Below are positions 1 through 9,711 of a stretch of DNA of 64,000 nucleotides, one piece after another; the stretch's first letter is position 1; each line of letters begins with the position of its first letter. The stretch spans positions 1 through 64,000 of the forward strand of contig CAWISK010000004.1 in NCBI GenBank assembly GCA_963838805.1. Reading direction: 5' to 3'. The notes under the pieces are model-generated. The model did no database searches, was not told where the DNA came from, and saw nothing but the letters and a program-made list of their open reading frames with translations. Origin of the DNA: CAVRQM01 sp963838805 (GTDB taxonomy: Bacteria > Pseudomonadota > Alphaproteobacteria > Acetobacterales > Acetobacteraceae). Position numbers and translations under genes: made by a program.

Positions 1-257
1 CGGAGCGGCGTTGCCTTACGTCGCCGCCCGCCACCGCGCCGCCAGCTCCATGGGGGTTGCGGGGAATGCCCGCGGATATCGCGAAGGACATTCAGGCATC
101 TTCACGCGTCGGCCAAACCCACGTCGGTTTCTCGCTTCTACTTCCGACCCCGCAGACACTGCGCGACCGCTTCGTGGTGGAGGTTCACGAGTTCTCCACC
201 GTTTGCTGGAGCGGGGATGGTGGATGACGATCCCCGATCTGTAGTGGAGATGCAGCG

Positions 258-350
258 GTGGACATCGACAACGACAAGATCGACGAGGCCGTGCTGGCAC
301 TGCTTCGCCTGACGCTGCACGACGGGTTCAGAGCATGGAGGAGCCATGTG
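258..350 (+). pseudogene. DUF6429-family protein, N-terminal remnant
   Basis: A GTG at 258 opens a reading frame whose first 27 or so residues (beginning MDIDNDKIDEAVLALL and continuing to a GFRAW stretch) match the conserved start of the small DUF6429 family as I remember it. That family is often found beside insertion sequences. After about base 340 the expected continuation (a K-x-DWDALDRL-like segment) is missing and the frame runs into unrelated sequence, so I read this as a truncated copy. The function of the family is unknown. Confidence 0.45.
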
Positions 351-496
351 CGCCCGGACGGCAGCATGACCGCACCGGCCTCCGCCCTCGGCAACCCCCA
401 TACGACCGTGATCAGTCAAGTTGACAGTGCCCGCAAAAGAGTTGAGAGGTTCGACACTCTCGGCCGCGCCAAGATGGCCCACAGGGAGGTATCGCC

Positions 497-1914
497 ATGC
501 GTGCTAACCATCGTGCGGCCGTGTCCGCCGTCGCTCTGCTCTTTTGCACTTTCGGCATGGCGTCGCCCAGCCTCGCCCGCGCGCAGACACCCGCACCGAC
601 GAGGGACCATCTATTCGTTCCTGAACGGCGGGCCGGATGGCTTACAACGGGATTACCCCCGAGTTCGGACCTAGCGGCGGATCGCAGCGGCTAATTTGTA
701 TGGCGCAACACCGAGCGGGGGTGCACATACCGGTTGTGATCTCGGCAGTCTGCGGAACCATTTACCGGCTGATCCCTCCAGCCACACAGGGCCAGCCCTG
801 GACCGAGGAGCCGGGGCTGTTTAACTTCGATGCTGGGTAGCGGCGGCAACTCGCCACTGGGCAAGCCGCTGCTCGACAGGGCCGGCAATCTCTACGGCAC
901 GACACCGTTCGGCGGAGCGATCCTGCCCGGGGACGGAAGCTCGGTAACGGAACGGTCTGGGAAGCTCAGTCCGCCGACCGTCGGTGGCGGTCAGTGGACC
1001 TTCACGGTGCTCTACACCTTCAGCAATTCAAGCAGCTCTTACTATGTGCCGCCGGACGGCGCGAGGCCGGTCACCGGCTTGGCGATGGACTTGCTGGGGC
1101 ATGCTTTACGGTACCGCCCTCATCGGAGGTGCCTTCAGTCGTGGCGTGGTGTTTTCGCTAACGCCCCCTGCCGCCGGGAGCACGACTTGGACCGAGAAGG
1201 TGCTGTACAGCTTCCTGATGCACAGCAAACAGGGCGTCTATCCTGACGGGCCGCTAACTCTGTCCCGAGGCGAGACGACGCTCACCGGCACCACCAGCGA
1301 GTTGGAAGGCGGGGGTAGGCGGGTCCACAACGGGATGATTTATCGGCTGCGTCGGCACGGCAATAGCTGGAGCTATGCAGTGCTCTACCAATTTCCCTGC
1401 TGCGACCAGCAGCCCGACGGGAGTAGGCCAACGGGCAGCCTAGTGATCGATCACAACGGCAACCTGTTCGGCACGACGCAGAGCGGAGGGCCAAACGGAA
1501 ATTTCGGAACGGTATTCGAGCTGTCGCCGCCCACCCCCGGCCAGACGACCTGTACGGCAAGCAGATACTGCATAGCTTCAGTGGTCCCGACGGCGCACTT
1601 CCGCGGGGCGGTCTGGTTGCGGGGCGCCTACCCACTGCCCTGTTCGGCACAACGTCCGCCGGCGGCCAAGGCGGTGCGGCCGACGGGTCAGGGGGACGTG
1701 GCGGAGCGGTCTTCCGCCTTGACCCGCCGACGTCCGGCGCGGGGCCGTGGACCTTTACGGGCCTCCACGCATTCGCAACCGGCCCCGACGGTATAGCTGG
1801 CGCCGGCCGCCTCAACAACGGGCTCACCCTGGGGCTGCATCGTTTCCTGTTCGGCGTTGCCTCCGCTGGCGGTGAACACGGAGACGGTGCGGTGTTCGTG
1901 CAGACGCCGCACTA
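497..1914 (+). pseudogene. Secreted GloVer-type tandem-repeat protein, frameshifted
   Basis: The start is chosen at ATG 497, behind an AGGGAGG ribosome site. It opens a signal peptide (basic MRANHR, hydrophobic core, cut near SLARAQ). The rest, read across several frames, shows a repeated motif of the form N-L-Y-G-T-T-x-x-G-G followed by a G-T-V/I-F/Y-x-L-x-P-P block and a V-L-Y-x-F block. Copies lie near 693, 885, 1100 and 1465, and the last reading frame ends at the TAG at 1912-1914. This is the GloVer (Gloeo/Verruco) repeat, common in exported proteins of unknown role in Acetobacteraceae and relatives. At least four frame changes are needed to read it through, more than in most genes of this window, so real decay is possible as well as sequencing error. 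Role in the cell unknown. Confidence 0.6.
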
Positions 1915-2039
1915 GCCCTAGCTAAGGCCCACTCGATTAGCAGTACCCTTGGCACTTGGACCATCACGAGGTGGCTTTGTATCACGCTAGGATTTAGAGG
2001 AGCATGAGCTGTGTCCCGGTCTGCCCTCCTTAGAGACGA

Positions 2040-2215
2040 GCTCGATCCTTGTCGTGACACCGTTCTTGGACGTGATGGGGCGCAGCACGCGCCGGCGTTG
2101 GGGACCGCTTTACGTGCGTGGCTTGCTCGGGCCCGACGGGCCGAAAAGCGTTCAGCCGATCGCGGCCCGGCTCGGACTGCGCGGCCACGACCAGCTGCAA
2201 CCGCTTCGCGTCCGT
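2040..2215 (+). pseudogene. IS701-family transposase fragment
   Basis: The plus-strand frame from about 2054 reads a segment with RRRWGPLYVRGLLGP, then KSVQPIAARLGL and GHDQLQ. This is the conserved N-terminal signature of IS701/IS4-type transposases (normally RRRWAPLYxxGLLGPGxRKSVQPMAAR). Homology stops near 2200 and neither the DDE catalytic core nor terminal repeats follow, so only about 50 codons of a roughly 400-codon gene remain. It is a scar of an earlier insertion next to the phage-like block. Confidence 0.6.
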
Positions 2216-2478
2216 TACCTGAAGGGGCACCTCTGCGCCTCGCCCTCGCTGCATGCGTCACTCTGCTGCTCGCAGCGTCGATGCGGGCGCCCTTGCCACC
2301 CTCTTTTTTCATAGCCACGCACCCAAACGCGTCAGTTCTGGAGATTATCGGAAGTAAAAGGCGGAGGCGCGGCTGTCGCGGCAGCGGCACCACCAGGCGA
2401 TGCACCTCGCCTGGCGCTGAGCCTCGACGTTCCTTGCCTGCCGCGCGTCGGCGCAGAACCGTTCGGTCGCGACAGCGG

Positions 2479-3914
2479 CTACCTCGCCATCCAGCCGAGA
2501 CCATTCAAGCCGGCGGCCTCGCCGGGAAACCGCGGACGCGCTTGACTGGGGATTTCCAGCTTCAGCTTGCCGCGCTCCTGCATCGCTACGGACACGTAGC
2601 GTAGACTGTCTGCGCCATGCGAAGCGTGGTCGTGCAGCGGCTGCCGGCTGAACTGGCCGGTCTGCTGGTCGATTTCGTATCTGTAATGGCGCAGCGACTG
2701 CAGCCCCTCCTCGCACCGCCGCTCGGTCGAACCACATCCTCGGAAACAGCGTGCGCAGGTCGCGTTGATGCCGTCCGCCACACTGAGCTGCGGCACGATG
2801 CGGACCTTCCAGCCGTCGGCACCGCACCAGCTCCTCGATGCTGCGCCCGGTGCCCAGGCTTTTGGCACGCGCGTCGTGCGGCAGCCAGATCGGTGGCGAC
2901 GCTGTAGCCGCGGGTGCGCAGCACGTGCAGATAATGCGCGATCGGCCGCTGCGCGTCCTGGATGAAGTCGATCAGCCGCACCTCGCCAGCAATGTGCTGT
3001 ACGCACCACAGGCTGGTGCAATCGACCCAGCCGATGTCGGCGTAGACGCTGACCGGCACCTCCGGATCGTATGGCACGTCGCCGATGCGGTTCTCCCTCT
3101 CGGCGGCGCGCAGCTCGTTGGCGTAGATCGCGCCGGCCAGCGAGCTGCGGCAGCTGCCCAGCCAGATGTGCTGGAACTGCATCCGGATCGCGGCGGCGCA
3201 GATCCTCCATCTCGTCGACCAGCACCTGCGGCAAGAACGGATTGTCGGTGTAGTTGACGTTGATCAGGATCGCGCCGGGCGGCGGATCGGCGATAAACCG
3301 CCGATAGGTCGCGTCGGTGGGCAGCTCGGGATTCATGGTGACGATGATTTCGCTGCCCGGCTTGCGGATCGTCGGAATCAGGATCGCCCACGAATAGTCG
3401 CTGATACGTTCTGCGCCTCTTCGCACCAGCAGACGTCGATGCCCTCAAGCGAGCGGATGCGGCTGACGTTGTGCTTCAGCCCCTCGAAGATGAATTCACT
3501 GCCGTTGGTGCTGATGATCGAGGTCTGCGTGATGACGAAGCGGCAGCCGATCCGAGCGCCTCGATCGTGTCGGACAGCAGCCTGTGCGAGCTGTCGCGCA
3601 ACGGACGTCTGGAATTCCCGGCAGCACAGCACTCGAATTTTGCGGTTGACTGCCTGCGTCAGAACGTAGGTCGCGACCGCCCAGGACTTGCCGCCGCCCC
3701 GGCCGCCCCAGAGGATTTTATAGCGCGCCTGCTGATACAGCGGCGCGAAGGCGTTCGGCACCCGGACCCGCGCTTTCTTGCGGCCGTTGCGGTCGCGCGG
3801 CACGCTGCCCGTAACGGCGGGGTCGCACCCCTCGCGCGGCACGCTGCCCGTAACGGCGGGGTCGCACCCTTCGCTGGGCTGGGGAACGTGCGGCACGGTG
3901 GCGCCCTGGCTCAC
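2479..3914 (-). CDS. Phage terminase large subunit (frameshifted)
   Basis: This is the ATPase/nuclease that packages phage DNA. The N-terminal ATPase domain has a clear Walker A (GGRGGGKS, near residue 72), the KIRVLCCREFQTSV strand and a Walker B-like GIDVCWCEEAQ. After a frame change near 3410 the chain continues with the SEIIVTMNPELPTDATYRRF segment typical of PBSX-type terminases. The RNase H-like nuclease part begins at SVYADIGWVDCTSLW. Further frame changes lie near 3180, 2870 and 2750, and the C-terminus ends at 2479. The start is GTG 3914, overlapping the end of the small-subunit gene (GTGA). Span about 478 codons, normal to slightly long; the extra comes from a 13-residue tandem repeat near the N-terminus. 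The frameshifts may be sequencing errors or decay. Confidence 0.75.
3793..3870. repeat. 39-bp tandem duplication inside terL
   Basis: Two adjacent copies of a 39-bp unit (3793-3831 and 3832-3870) differ by one base at the end. The unit is a multiple of three and duplicates a 13-residue stretch (REGCDPAVTGSVP) in the N-terminal tail of the large terminase ahead of the Walker A motif, so it keeps the reading frame. Confidence 0.85.
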
Positions 3915-4528
3915 AATTGCGGCTCATCCTCATCCGGCAGCGCTACCTCGAACATGTCGGGATCGGCAGCTTCGGCTTCGGCCTCGGCAGCGGGCGGCTC
4001 CGCCGCGGCAAGCCCCTCGCCATTTTCCTCGATGACCACTGCATCGATCACGCGCGCGTTCGGCCCCCGCGGGGCACGCTGCCCATGCTGCCCCGCGAGG
4101 GGCGCGGCCCCGGCGAGGGGTGCGCTGCGCCATTGCCGCCATGCGGCCGGTCGTCCGGCTGCGCCGTGGCACGCACTGCCTGCGCGAGAGCATCCGCGCC
4201 CACGAACTCGATCGACAATGTGCCGACGCCGTCAGCATCGACCGTGATGAGGCCCGGGTCTTTCCAGCCGGCGCAATTCTTCAGCCAGAACATCGCAGCC
4301 TGGACGTTCGGGTTGTGGTCGCGGGTGGCGGCCTTGAACAGCGACATCGCTACTTTGATGTTGGCTTCGGCACGGCCTAGCAGCATGTCTTCGCGGTAGT
4401 AACTTCTGAACGGTCGGGTGAGAGATCGCGGCCACCCGGCCGATGTCCTCGACCGGCAGGCCCATGCCGCTGAGCTGACGCACCAGCTTCCGGCTTTGCT
4501 CAGTCGGCTTGTGCGCTGCTTGCGCCAC
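3911..4528 (-). CDS. Terminase small-subunit-like protein (frameshifted)
   Basis: Starts at ATG 4528 (MAQAAHKPTEQSRKLVRQL). A helix-turn-helix segment follows (GLPVEDIGRVAAISHPTVQK), then, after a frame change near 4390, a helical region with YYREDMLLGRAEANIKVAMS and AAMFWLKNCAGWKD. A second frame change near 4075, in a run of C/G, restores an acidic C-terminal tail that ends in DEDEPQL and a TGA at 3911-3913, overlapping the start of terL. HTH plus a helical oligomerisation part just upstream of terL is the usual arrangement of a small terminase, which recognises the packaging site. About 205 codons. Assignment rests on fold pattern and context rather than on a precise family match. Confidence 0.6.
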
Positions 4529-4981
4529 GACTGCTCCCTCAAGGTTTCGGCGGGCGGCAACTTAAAGCGGTCGGGGGACGAAAGCATGACCCCCGCCCGC
4601 GCTTCTATAGCATCCGCCCGATTTTTGAGACGCCCGACCTGGCGCCCCGACTGGCGCGACGAGCCTTGCTGCCGCACTTTGGCGCCGTGGCCAATGCTGC
4701 CCATCCCGACCGAACGGTGCGCAACGCGACGGCAGAAGCGCTGATGGTGCCGCTGGATCGGCTCGGCGGACGGTGCCGCACGTTGCTGCCTGGGGATTCG
4801 ACCAGCCTGTCGTGGGATGTGATGCAGGCCTTCCGTGTTCGGGCCTTGCTTGCCGGCGGGGCGCTCCAGGTGGTGGACGGTGGCCTGTACCCCCCGCGGA
4901 GCCAGCCCCGCTGAGGCCGCGCTGTGCGAACCTGAACTGGCCGCGCCTGGCGCCGACCGCCACTATGGGGAGAAACCAACG
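4529..4981. other. Region between terS and the next gene: no convincing gene
   Basis: Both strands are open for long stretches here because of high GC. A plus-strand frame at 4666-4914 (82 codons, ending VVDGGLYPPRSQPR) is the best candidate but has no ribosome site and no recognisable domain. I see no repeat, tRNA or terminator. Confidence 0.4.
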
Positions 4982-5448
4982 ATGCTTGAACCTGCCGCTT
5001 TCAAAACCGCCGCGCCGCCGACCGAACAGAACGGGAACGGCCACGTACCCCGCCTCCCGCGCCACGGGGGCAGCCCTTGCCGAAGCGGGGCCGGGTCGGC
5101 TGGCCCAAGGGCAAGTCGCGCGGCCGGGCAGCGGGCGCCTCGGCGCGCACCCTGCAGCGGCGACGTGCCGCTGCCCAGGTGGCTGCCGAGGCGGCGGCGC
5201 TGGCGAGCGGCCAGGTGCTGCCGGCGCGGGCGGCAGGGGCCAGGGCGGCGGCGTCCAGGGCGGCGCGTGCCGGCAACGGCCACGCCGCGGGCCCGCAGGC
5301 GCTGCCTGAGGCCGGCGCGGGCGCGGGCGACCTTGAGGCGCTGGCGGCTGCCCCTACGGCTGCCACGGCCGACGCGCTGCGGCTGGCGCTGGCGGCGCGG
5401 GTGCTGGGGCTGGCCGAGGCGGCCATTCGGCTGCTCGAGGCGCGGTAG
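4982..5448 (+). CDS. Small basic protein with AT-hook-like motif (frameshifted)
   Basis: ATG 4982 follows a good GGGGAGA ribosome site by eight bases, which fixes the start (MLEPAAFKTAAPPTEQ). Near 5060 the frame shifts to one reading PKRGRVGWPKGKSRGR, a basic glycine/proline/lysine stretch resembling an AT-hook or the basic linker of phage DNA-binding proteins. The rest is an alanine/arginine-rich, mostly helical chain to the TAG at 5446-5448. Roughly 155 codons. It points away from the leftward packaging genes. No family recognised; DNA binding is a guess from composition. Confidence 0.45.
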
Positions 5449-5776
5449 CGGCTGGGGGCCTGCCCTTCGGGCGCGCACATCCCCCCACGTCAGTCGCCAT
5501 GGTCACCTCCCGCATCGTCATTGCCCGAGCGCCGAAGCGGACCATCCGCAAGAAGGCGGCAACGCCCAGCCCGGACCTGCCGACCGTCATTCGACCGCCA
5601 CGGCGCGCGCCGGAGGCTGACGCTGACATGGAGCGGCGGGGCTCCTTGCGGCGGCTGGTGCGATGCGCGGCACGCGTGTCCCGCGTTCGAATACGGCCCA
5701 ATGGCGTGAAGGGTGCCATTGGTTCGGTGCTTTTACCGAAAGACGCGATGATGTCTCGACCACGCCGGAGCGGCGA
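5449..5776. other. Non-coding or unrecognised stretch
   Basis: No frame here has a ribosome site together with a recognisable product. It lies between the end of a rightward small gene and a large inverted repeat beyond which the leftward primase gene ends. Confidence 0.4.
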
Positions 5777-5868
5777 GGGGGAGGTTGGGGGAGGGCCTCC
5801 CCATTTACGGCGTTACGCGCGCGCACGTGTGGCGGCGCTATAGGGTAGGCCCTCCCCCAACCTCCCCC
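5777..5868. repeat. 22-bp perfect inverted repeat with 48-base loop
   Basis: The arms are 5777-5798 (GGGGGAGGTTGGGGGAGGGC then CT) and its exact reverse complement at 5847-5868. The element sits just beyond the 3' end of the primase gene (stop at 5879). There is no T-run after the stem for either direction, so it is not a classic intrinsic terminator. It looks like a dispersed G-rich intergenic palindrome, possibly a transcription end or mRNA-stabilising structure. Confidence 0.8.
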
Positions 5869-5878
5869 CGGAGCGTTG

Positions 5879-8168
5879 TCAGCGATCATAGTCGGTCTCG
5901 TGATGAGGGCGCGGAACGGCGAGCCGGATGCCCGTGACCTCCATCTGCCCGTGGGATTTACGCGCGTTGTAGCCGCGGGCCTGGAGGGCCTGGCTGAACC
6001 GCTTGTGCGACATGGCGTCTTCGTTCGCCGTCGCCGCCCATCCCTTGTAGGACGCATACAGCTTGGAACTGATCTCGGCGCAGTAGCCTGTCGTCTCGCA
6101 GCAGACGGAGATCCACGTGCCGATGCTGTCCTCGGCTGCCATGTATTCCACGGTTGCGTTGGTCACGGCCGATGGTGGCGCCAGGCCGGAGCGTTGCCAT
6201 TCCAGACAGCCGTCAATCGCCCAGTGCAGGATGGCGCCCCATTCGGCCTCCAGCTTTTTCTCCAGCTTCGCGTCGCGCTCCCCGGCTGGGATGAAGACGG
6301 TGAACGGGACCAGGTTGAGGCGACTGCGGATGGCTTCGTCGACGTTCCGCAGCCCCGGCTTGTGGTTGCCGGCGATGAACAGCTTGAACTGCGGGGTATA
6401 GGTGAAGAAGTCCTGGCGCATGAAGCGGGCGCTGATCCGGTCGCCGCCGGTAAGCGCCTTGATGCGGGTTTCAGCCCAGTTGCGACCTTCCTCGGTTTCC
6501 TGGGCTGCGACCAGGCGGGCGCCACGCAACTTGGCGAGATCGGCGGGATGCCGATCGTTCTGCGAGGCGGTGAAGGTTTCCATGCCGGCGATCGTCGCGT
6601 AGCCGCCCAGCAGACGAGCGAGGGTGTTGATGAACACGCCCTTGCCGTTCCGGCCGGTGCCGTAGAGGAAGAACATCGCATGCTCTTCGGTGACGCCGGT
6701 AAGCGCGTATCCGGCGGCGCGCCGCAGGAACGCCTTCAACTCGACGTCGCCGCCAGTGACCCGGTCAAGGAACCTGTGCCACAGCGGGCACCCGCCGAGC
6801 CCGGCTTTGCCATCTGAGGGCGCCGCCGCGGTGATCTTCGTCATGTAGTCGGCCGGCCGGTGCGCCCGCACCGCGGCCGTTCCCAGGTCGACCACACCGT
6901 CCGGCGTATTCAGCAGCCACGGGTCGGCGTCCCACTGCTCGGTGGTCGCGGCATGGCCGCGATCCGCCTTGGCGAGTCTCTCGACTGCGGCAACCGTCTT
7001 GGCGGAGGCGACTGCGGCGGCGATCTTGGCATGGCTGCAAGCTGAGCTCGCCTTGCGGCAGATAGCGCGGGAAAGGTCGAAGGCCTTCAGCGTGTCATCC
7101 TCAATCCAGACCGCGCCGTTCCAGATGAACCACTGCCCCCACCTCGCGACGTAGCGCAGCTGGTTCCGGTGCTTGCGGGTAAACTTCAGGGCGAGGTCCT
7201 CATCGGTGAATCCGGGCGGCCTGTGCTCGAGTTCGACGTCCTCTTCTGACGGCGGCCGCTCAGGTCCGCGCGTGCCCTCCCCGGCCGACGGCGTCCAGGC
7301 CGGCATTTCGCGCGCGAGCTGCTCGAGCTCCTCCACTGAGCCGCCGCTGGCCAGCCAGTCGGAGACGTCACCCTTCGGCGGCAGATCAGGGAGATGGACG
7401 ATGCGCACACTGCTGGCGATGCCGTGCAGGCTCATCGCGATCGCCAGCGCGTGCGCCTCGCCGGCTTCGTCGTTGTCGGGGAGGATCGCGACCGGCACGC
7501 CGGCGAAGTAGGAATTGTATCGCGATGACCACTTCGGCTTGTCCTGGCTCTTCGATGCGCCGCCCGGGTTGGTGGTCGCGACCAGCAGCTGCTCGGCGAG
7601 TGCGTCGGCATCTTTCTCGCCCTCGACGATGTAGCGGACCGCATCCTTCGGCGCGCGCAGCAGGGCCGGGAGTCGATGGGCACCGCTCCACGCCATCCAT
7701 CTTCCACACCCAGCCGCCGTTGCCGTCGGGCCGGCGTTGCCTGAAGTCCTTGGGGTCGAGGCGAACCACCTGGAAAAGCAGGACGCCGCGGGCATCCTGG
7801 TAGTCGTAGGTTTTGACGATGCGGGGTTTCGGCCTTGAGCTGGCTGAGCCGGCTGAATCGCGCTTCGGCCGTAAGCCGTGCTCGCGCAGCCAGTCGAGCG
7901 CGGAACCGGCTCTCGAGCCGTTCTGGTCGGCCGCAAGATTGGCCTTGTCGGCGATGAGATCGAGCGTGCCCCCGCCGACCGCGCGCTCATGGTCAAACCA
8001 CACTCCGGCGTTCGCGCCGCTGATCTCGACGGACAGGCTGCCACGGGCGCCGAAGCGCAGGCAGCTCTTGGTCGACAAGGATCGGTTTGGTTGGCCGAGC
8101 AGTTTGCGGGCAACCGGCTCGATGAGCTTGGCGAGATCGCCGTCATTGGCGCCGCCGCCCGGCATCAT
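5879..8168 (-). CDS. Phage/satellite DNA primase-helicase (D5-like), frameshifted
   Basis: About 763 codons from ATG 8168, which overlaps the end of the upstream gene. The N-terminal part (MMPGGGANDGDLAKLIEPVA, then FDHERAVGGGTLDLI) resembles the DNA-binding region of P4-type primases. After a frame change near 7690 a Toprim domain appears (YIVEGEKDADALAEQ and ILPDNDEAG), then a D5 N-terminal region and an SF3 helicase with Walker A GTGRNGKG, followed by GGDRISARFMRQDFF and LFIAGNHKPGL. It would prime and unwind DNA to replicate the element after excision. The Toprim and helicase motifs are intact; the single shift is probably a sequence error. It ends a leftward run of overlapping genes that starts with integrase 1. 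Confidence 0.85.
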
Positions 8169-8566
8169 GACGCGTCGCCTAGGTCGCGCAGGAGCGGCCG
8201 GAGCCGTCGGGAGAGACGTCCTCTAGCGGCCGTTTCCATCGCCAAGACGGCATCATAGGCAGCCGCGTCCAGCCGTTGCTCGACCGCCTCCCGGACGATG
8301 CTCGCCAAGGCGTCAGGTGGCAGCGCCTCGGCCTGCGTGGTCTCGCCCTCGAAGGCGCGCCGATCGGTCTCCTTCGGCACGGTCGGTAAACCGAACTCGA
8401 CGATCTGCTCCGGAATCACGGCTAGGCGGTAAAACACCTGCCGGATGGTTAGTGGCAGGTGCGCCTCGTATTCGATCAACACGGCGCGAACCCGATCGAG
8501 CAATTCGCGCGTCCCGGTCTGTGGCGACCACGGCGCAAGCCCGCGAACGCGGGTGGTCGCGCTCAC
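8165..8566 (-). CDS. Phage-associated protein, apparently internally deleted
   Basis: 133 codons from ATG 8566, overlapping both neighbours by four bases (ATGA), so it is translationally coupled to the primase. The N-terminus (ELLDRVRAVLIEY, LTIRQVFYRL) resembles a larger prophage-associated family whose members, as I recall, run to more than 300 residues and continue VGxxGYxKTExAYxRL. Here FYRL is followed at once by a segment (TPEQIVEF-like, ALPPDALASIVREAVEQ) that looks like the C-terminal tail of the same family. I therefore read it as an in-frame deletion derivative that keeps only the two ends. Function unknown. Confidence 0.55.
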   Translation of the reverse strand: MSATTRVRGLAPWSPQTGTRELLDRVRAVLIEYEAHLPLTIRQVFYRLAVIPEQIVEFGLPTVPKETDRRAFEGETTQAEALPPDALASIVREAVEQRLDAAAYDAVLAMETAARGRLSRRLRPLLRDLGDAS

Positions 8567-9008
8567 CGGCCACGCTCCGCCAGCGCGTCATCGAGTTGTG
8601 CCGCGAGCCTATGAAGAACATCGGCCTGCTTTGGGCTGATGCGCGGAAGACGGGTCAGTTTGTCGAGGAAGTCTTGCTCCCAAGCGTTCAGCAGGTCGGG
8701 ATGCCGCCGACATGCCGCGACGGTCGCACGCCAGTTCTCCCGGCGACCATAGGGGGCGCTGTCTGGCCGATAACGATCGGGCCGCGCTGAAGGCCGCGAC
8801 GGCTCTGGCTCGGGTCCGATCAGATCGGCCCAGCGGAAGCCCGAGCGGCGACGAGCCGGTGCGCGGCCTCGGCGGCGGCCTGGCGCTCGCCCGGCTTGTC
8901 CGACGACAGGAGCTCGAGAGCGGCGACGAGGCGGCGGCGGGCAGCGGGTGGAAGTGGGACACGGCTCGGCTCCCAATGAACCCCTAGCCTCGCCACCTGC
9001 CGGCGCAT
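8563..9008 (-). CDS. Hypothetical phage-region protein (frameshifted)
   Basis: From ATG 9008 (MRRQVARLGVHWEPSRVP) the chain reads ALELLSSDKPGERQAAAEAA, a motif I know from uncharacterised alphaproteobacterial prophage proteins. Near 8840 the frame shifts, after which GFRWADLI and WRATVAACRRHPDLLNAWEQ follow. It ends at 8563 with the TGA inside the ATGA that starts the next gene. About 148 codons, mostly helical, no catalytic motif. It belongs to the co-translated leftward set ahead of the primase. Confidence 0.55.
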
Positions 9009-9041
9009 AGACTTCGGCCGCGGGCGGCGGCCTGCTTGGTG

Positions 9042-9380
9042 TTACATGCGGCGGCGCGAACGCTGGGCAGCGGGCGCCGCCGCGACCTCGATCAGGCGGC
9101 GGAGGGGGCGGCGTTCTCTGCCCAGCGGCGTGGCCGGGCTGGAGCTGCGTCCAGCCGTCGCTGTGCCTCGGCGAGGAACTCCTCGGTGGCCCCGACGGCC
9201 TGCCCGTTCACTATCTTCCACGCGATCGGCCACTCCTGGATCGACCGCGCCGAAGCCGGGCCGAAGTAGTGGCGATGGATCTTGCTCCATCTGCCGGCGG
9301 GTGATGAACCGCGGCAGCACCCCCGGATCGAGCTTGGCCGGGAGGTTCAGCACATGTGGAACGGATGGAGTGCGTGGCAT
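9042..9380 (-). CDS. Small DNA-binding-like protein (frameshifted)
   Basis: ATG 9380 opens MPRTPSVPHVLNLPAKLDPG, then LPRFITRRQMEQ. One extra A near 9278 breaks the frame; removing it gives IHRHYFGPASARSIQEWPIA followed by WKIVNGQAVGATEEFLAEAQ. The pattern (helix, short turn, basic recognition-like stretch) resembles excisionase/MerR-like small proteins of integrative elements. About 112 codons. Function inferred only from pattern. Confidence 0.45.
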   Translation of the reverse strand: MPRTPSVPHVLNLPAKLDPGVLPRFITRRQMEQDPSPLLRPGFGAVDPGVADRVEDSERAGRRGHRGVPRRGTATAGRSSSPATPLGRERRPLRRLIEVAAAPAAQRSRRRM

Positions 9381-9453
9381 GTCGGTATTCCTCGCAGTGC
9401 AGCGGACAGTGACCGACCTCCCAAATACACATCTCCAGCAGCCGCCGCGCGCG

Positions 9454-9711
9454 TCATGTTTCGGCACCGTTGCCACCCCGGTTTGATCCGGCGGAGTGCT
9501 TCTTGCGCTGCTCACGTACCAAGCAGCTGACCGCGTTAGCGCTGGTCTGGCCCCGGTCCATGAACCGGCTGACCAGCACAGCGGTCACCCGACACGCCGG
9601 GCCGGTTGCGGAGAAGCCGAGGTCGTGGACGCCACTCCGTTGGAGAACCAGCGTCACCGCCGCGAAGATGTGCATGCACTCAGCGGCCCAGTCGGTAGCG
9701 TCTTCGAACAT
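9454..9711 (-). CDS. Hypothetical protein
   Basis: 85 codons from ATG 9711 (MFEDATDWAAECMHIFAAVT), ending near 9454. It overlaps the previous gene by 58 bases in another frame, so it could also be the shifted C-terminal part of that gene rather than a separate one. Mixed helix/strand composition, two cysteines, no motif recognised. Confidence 0.35.
   Translation of the reverse strand: MFEDATDWAAECMHIFAAVTLVLQRSGVHDLGFSATGPACRVTAVLVSRFMDRGQTSANAVSCLVREQRKKHSAGSNRGGNGAET

Noticed and set aside
4666..4914. 82-codon plus-strand frame upstream of the AT-hook-like gene
   Set aside because: No ribosome site, no family, and similar open frames exist on both strands here.
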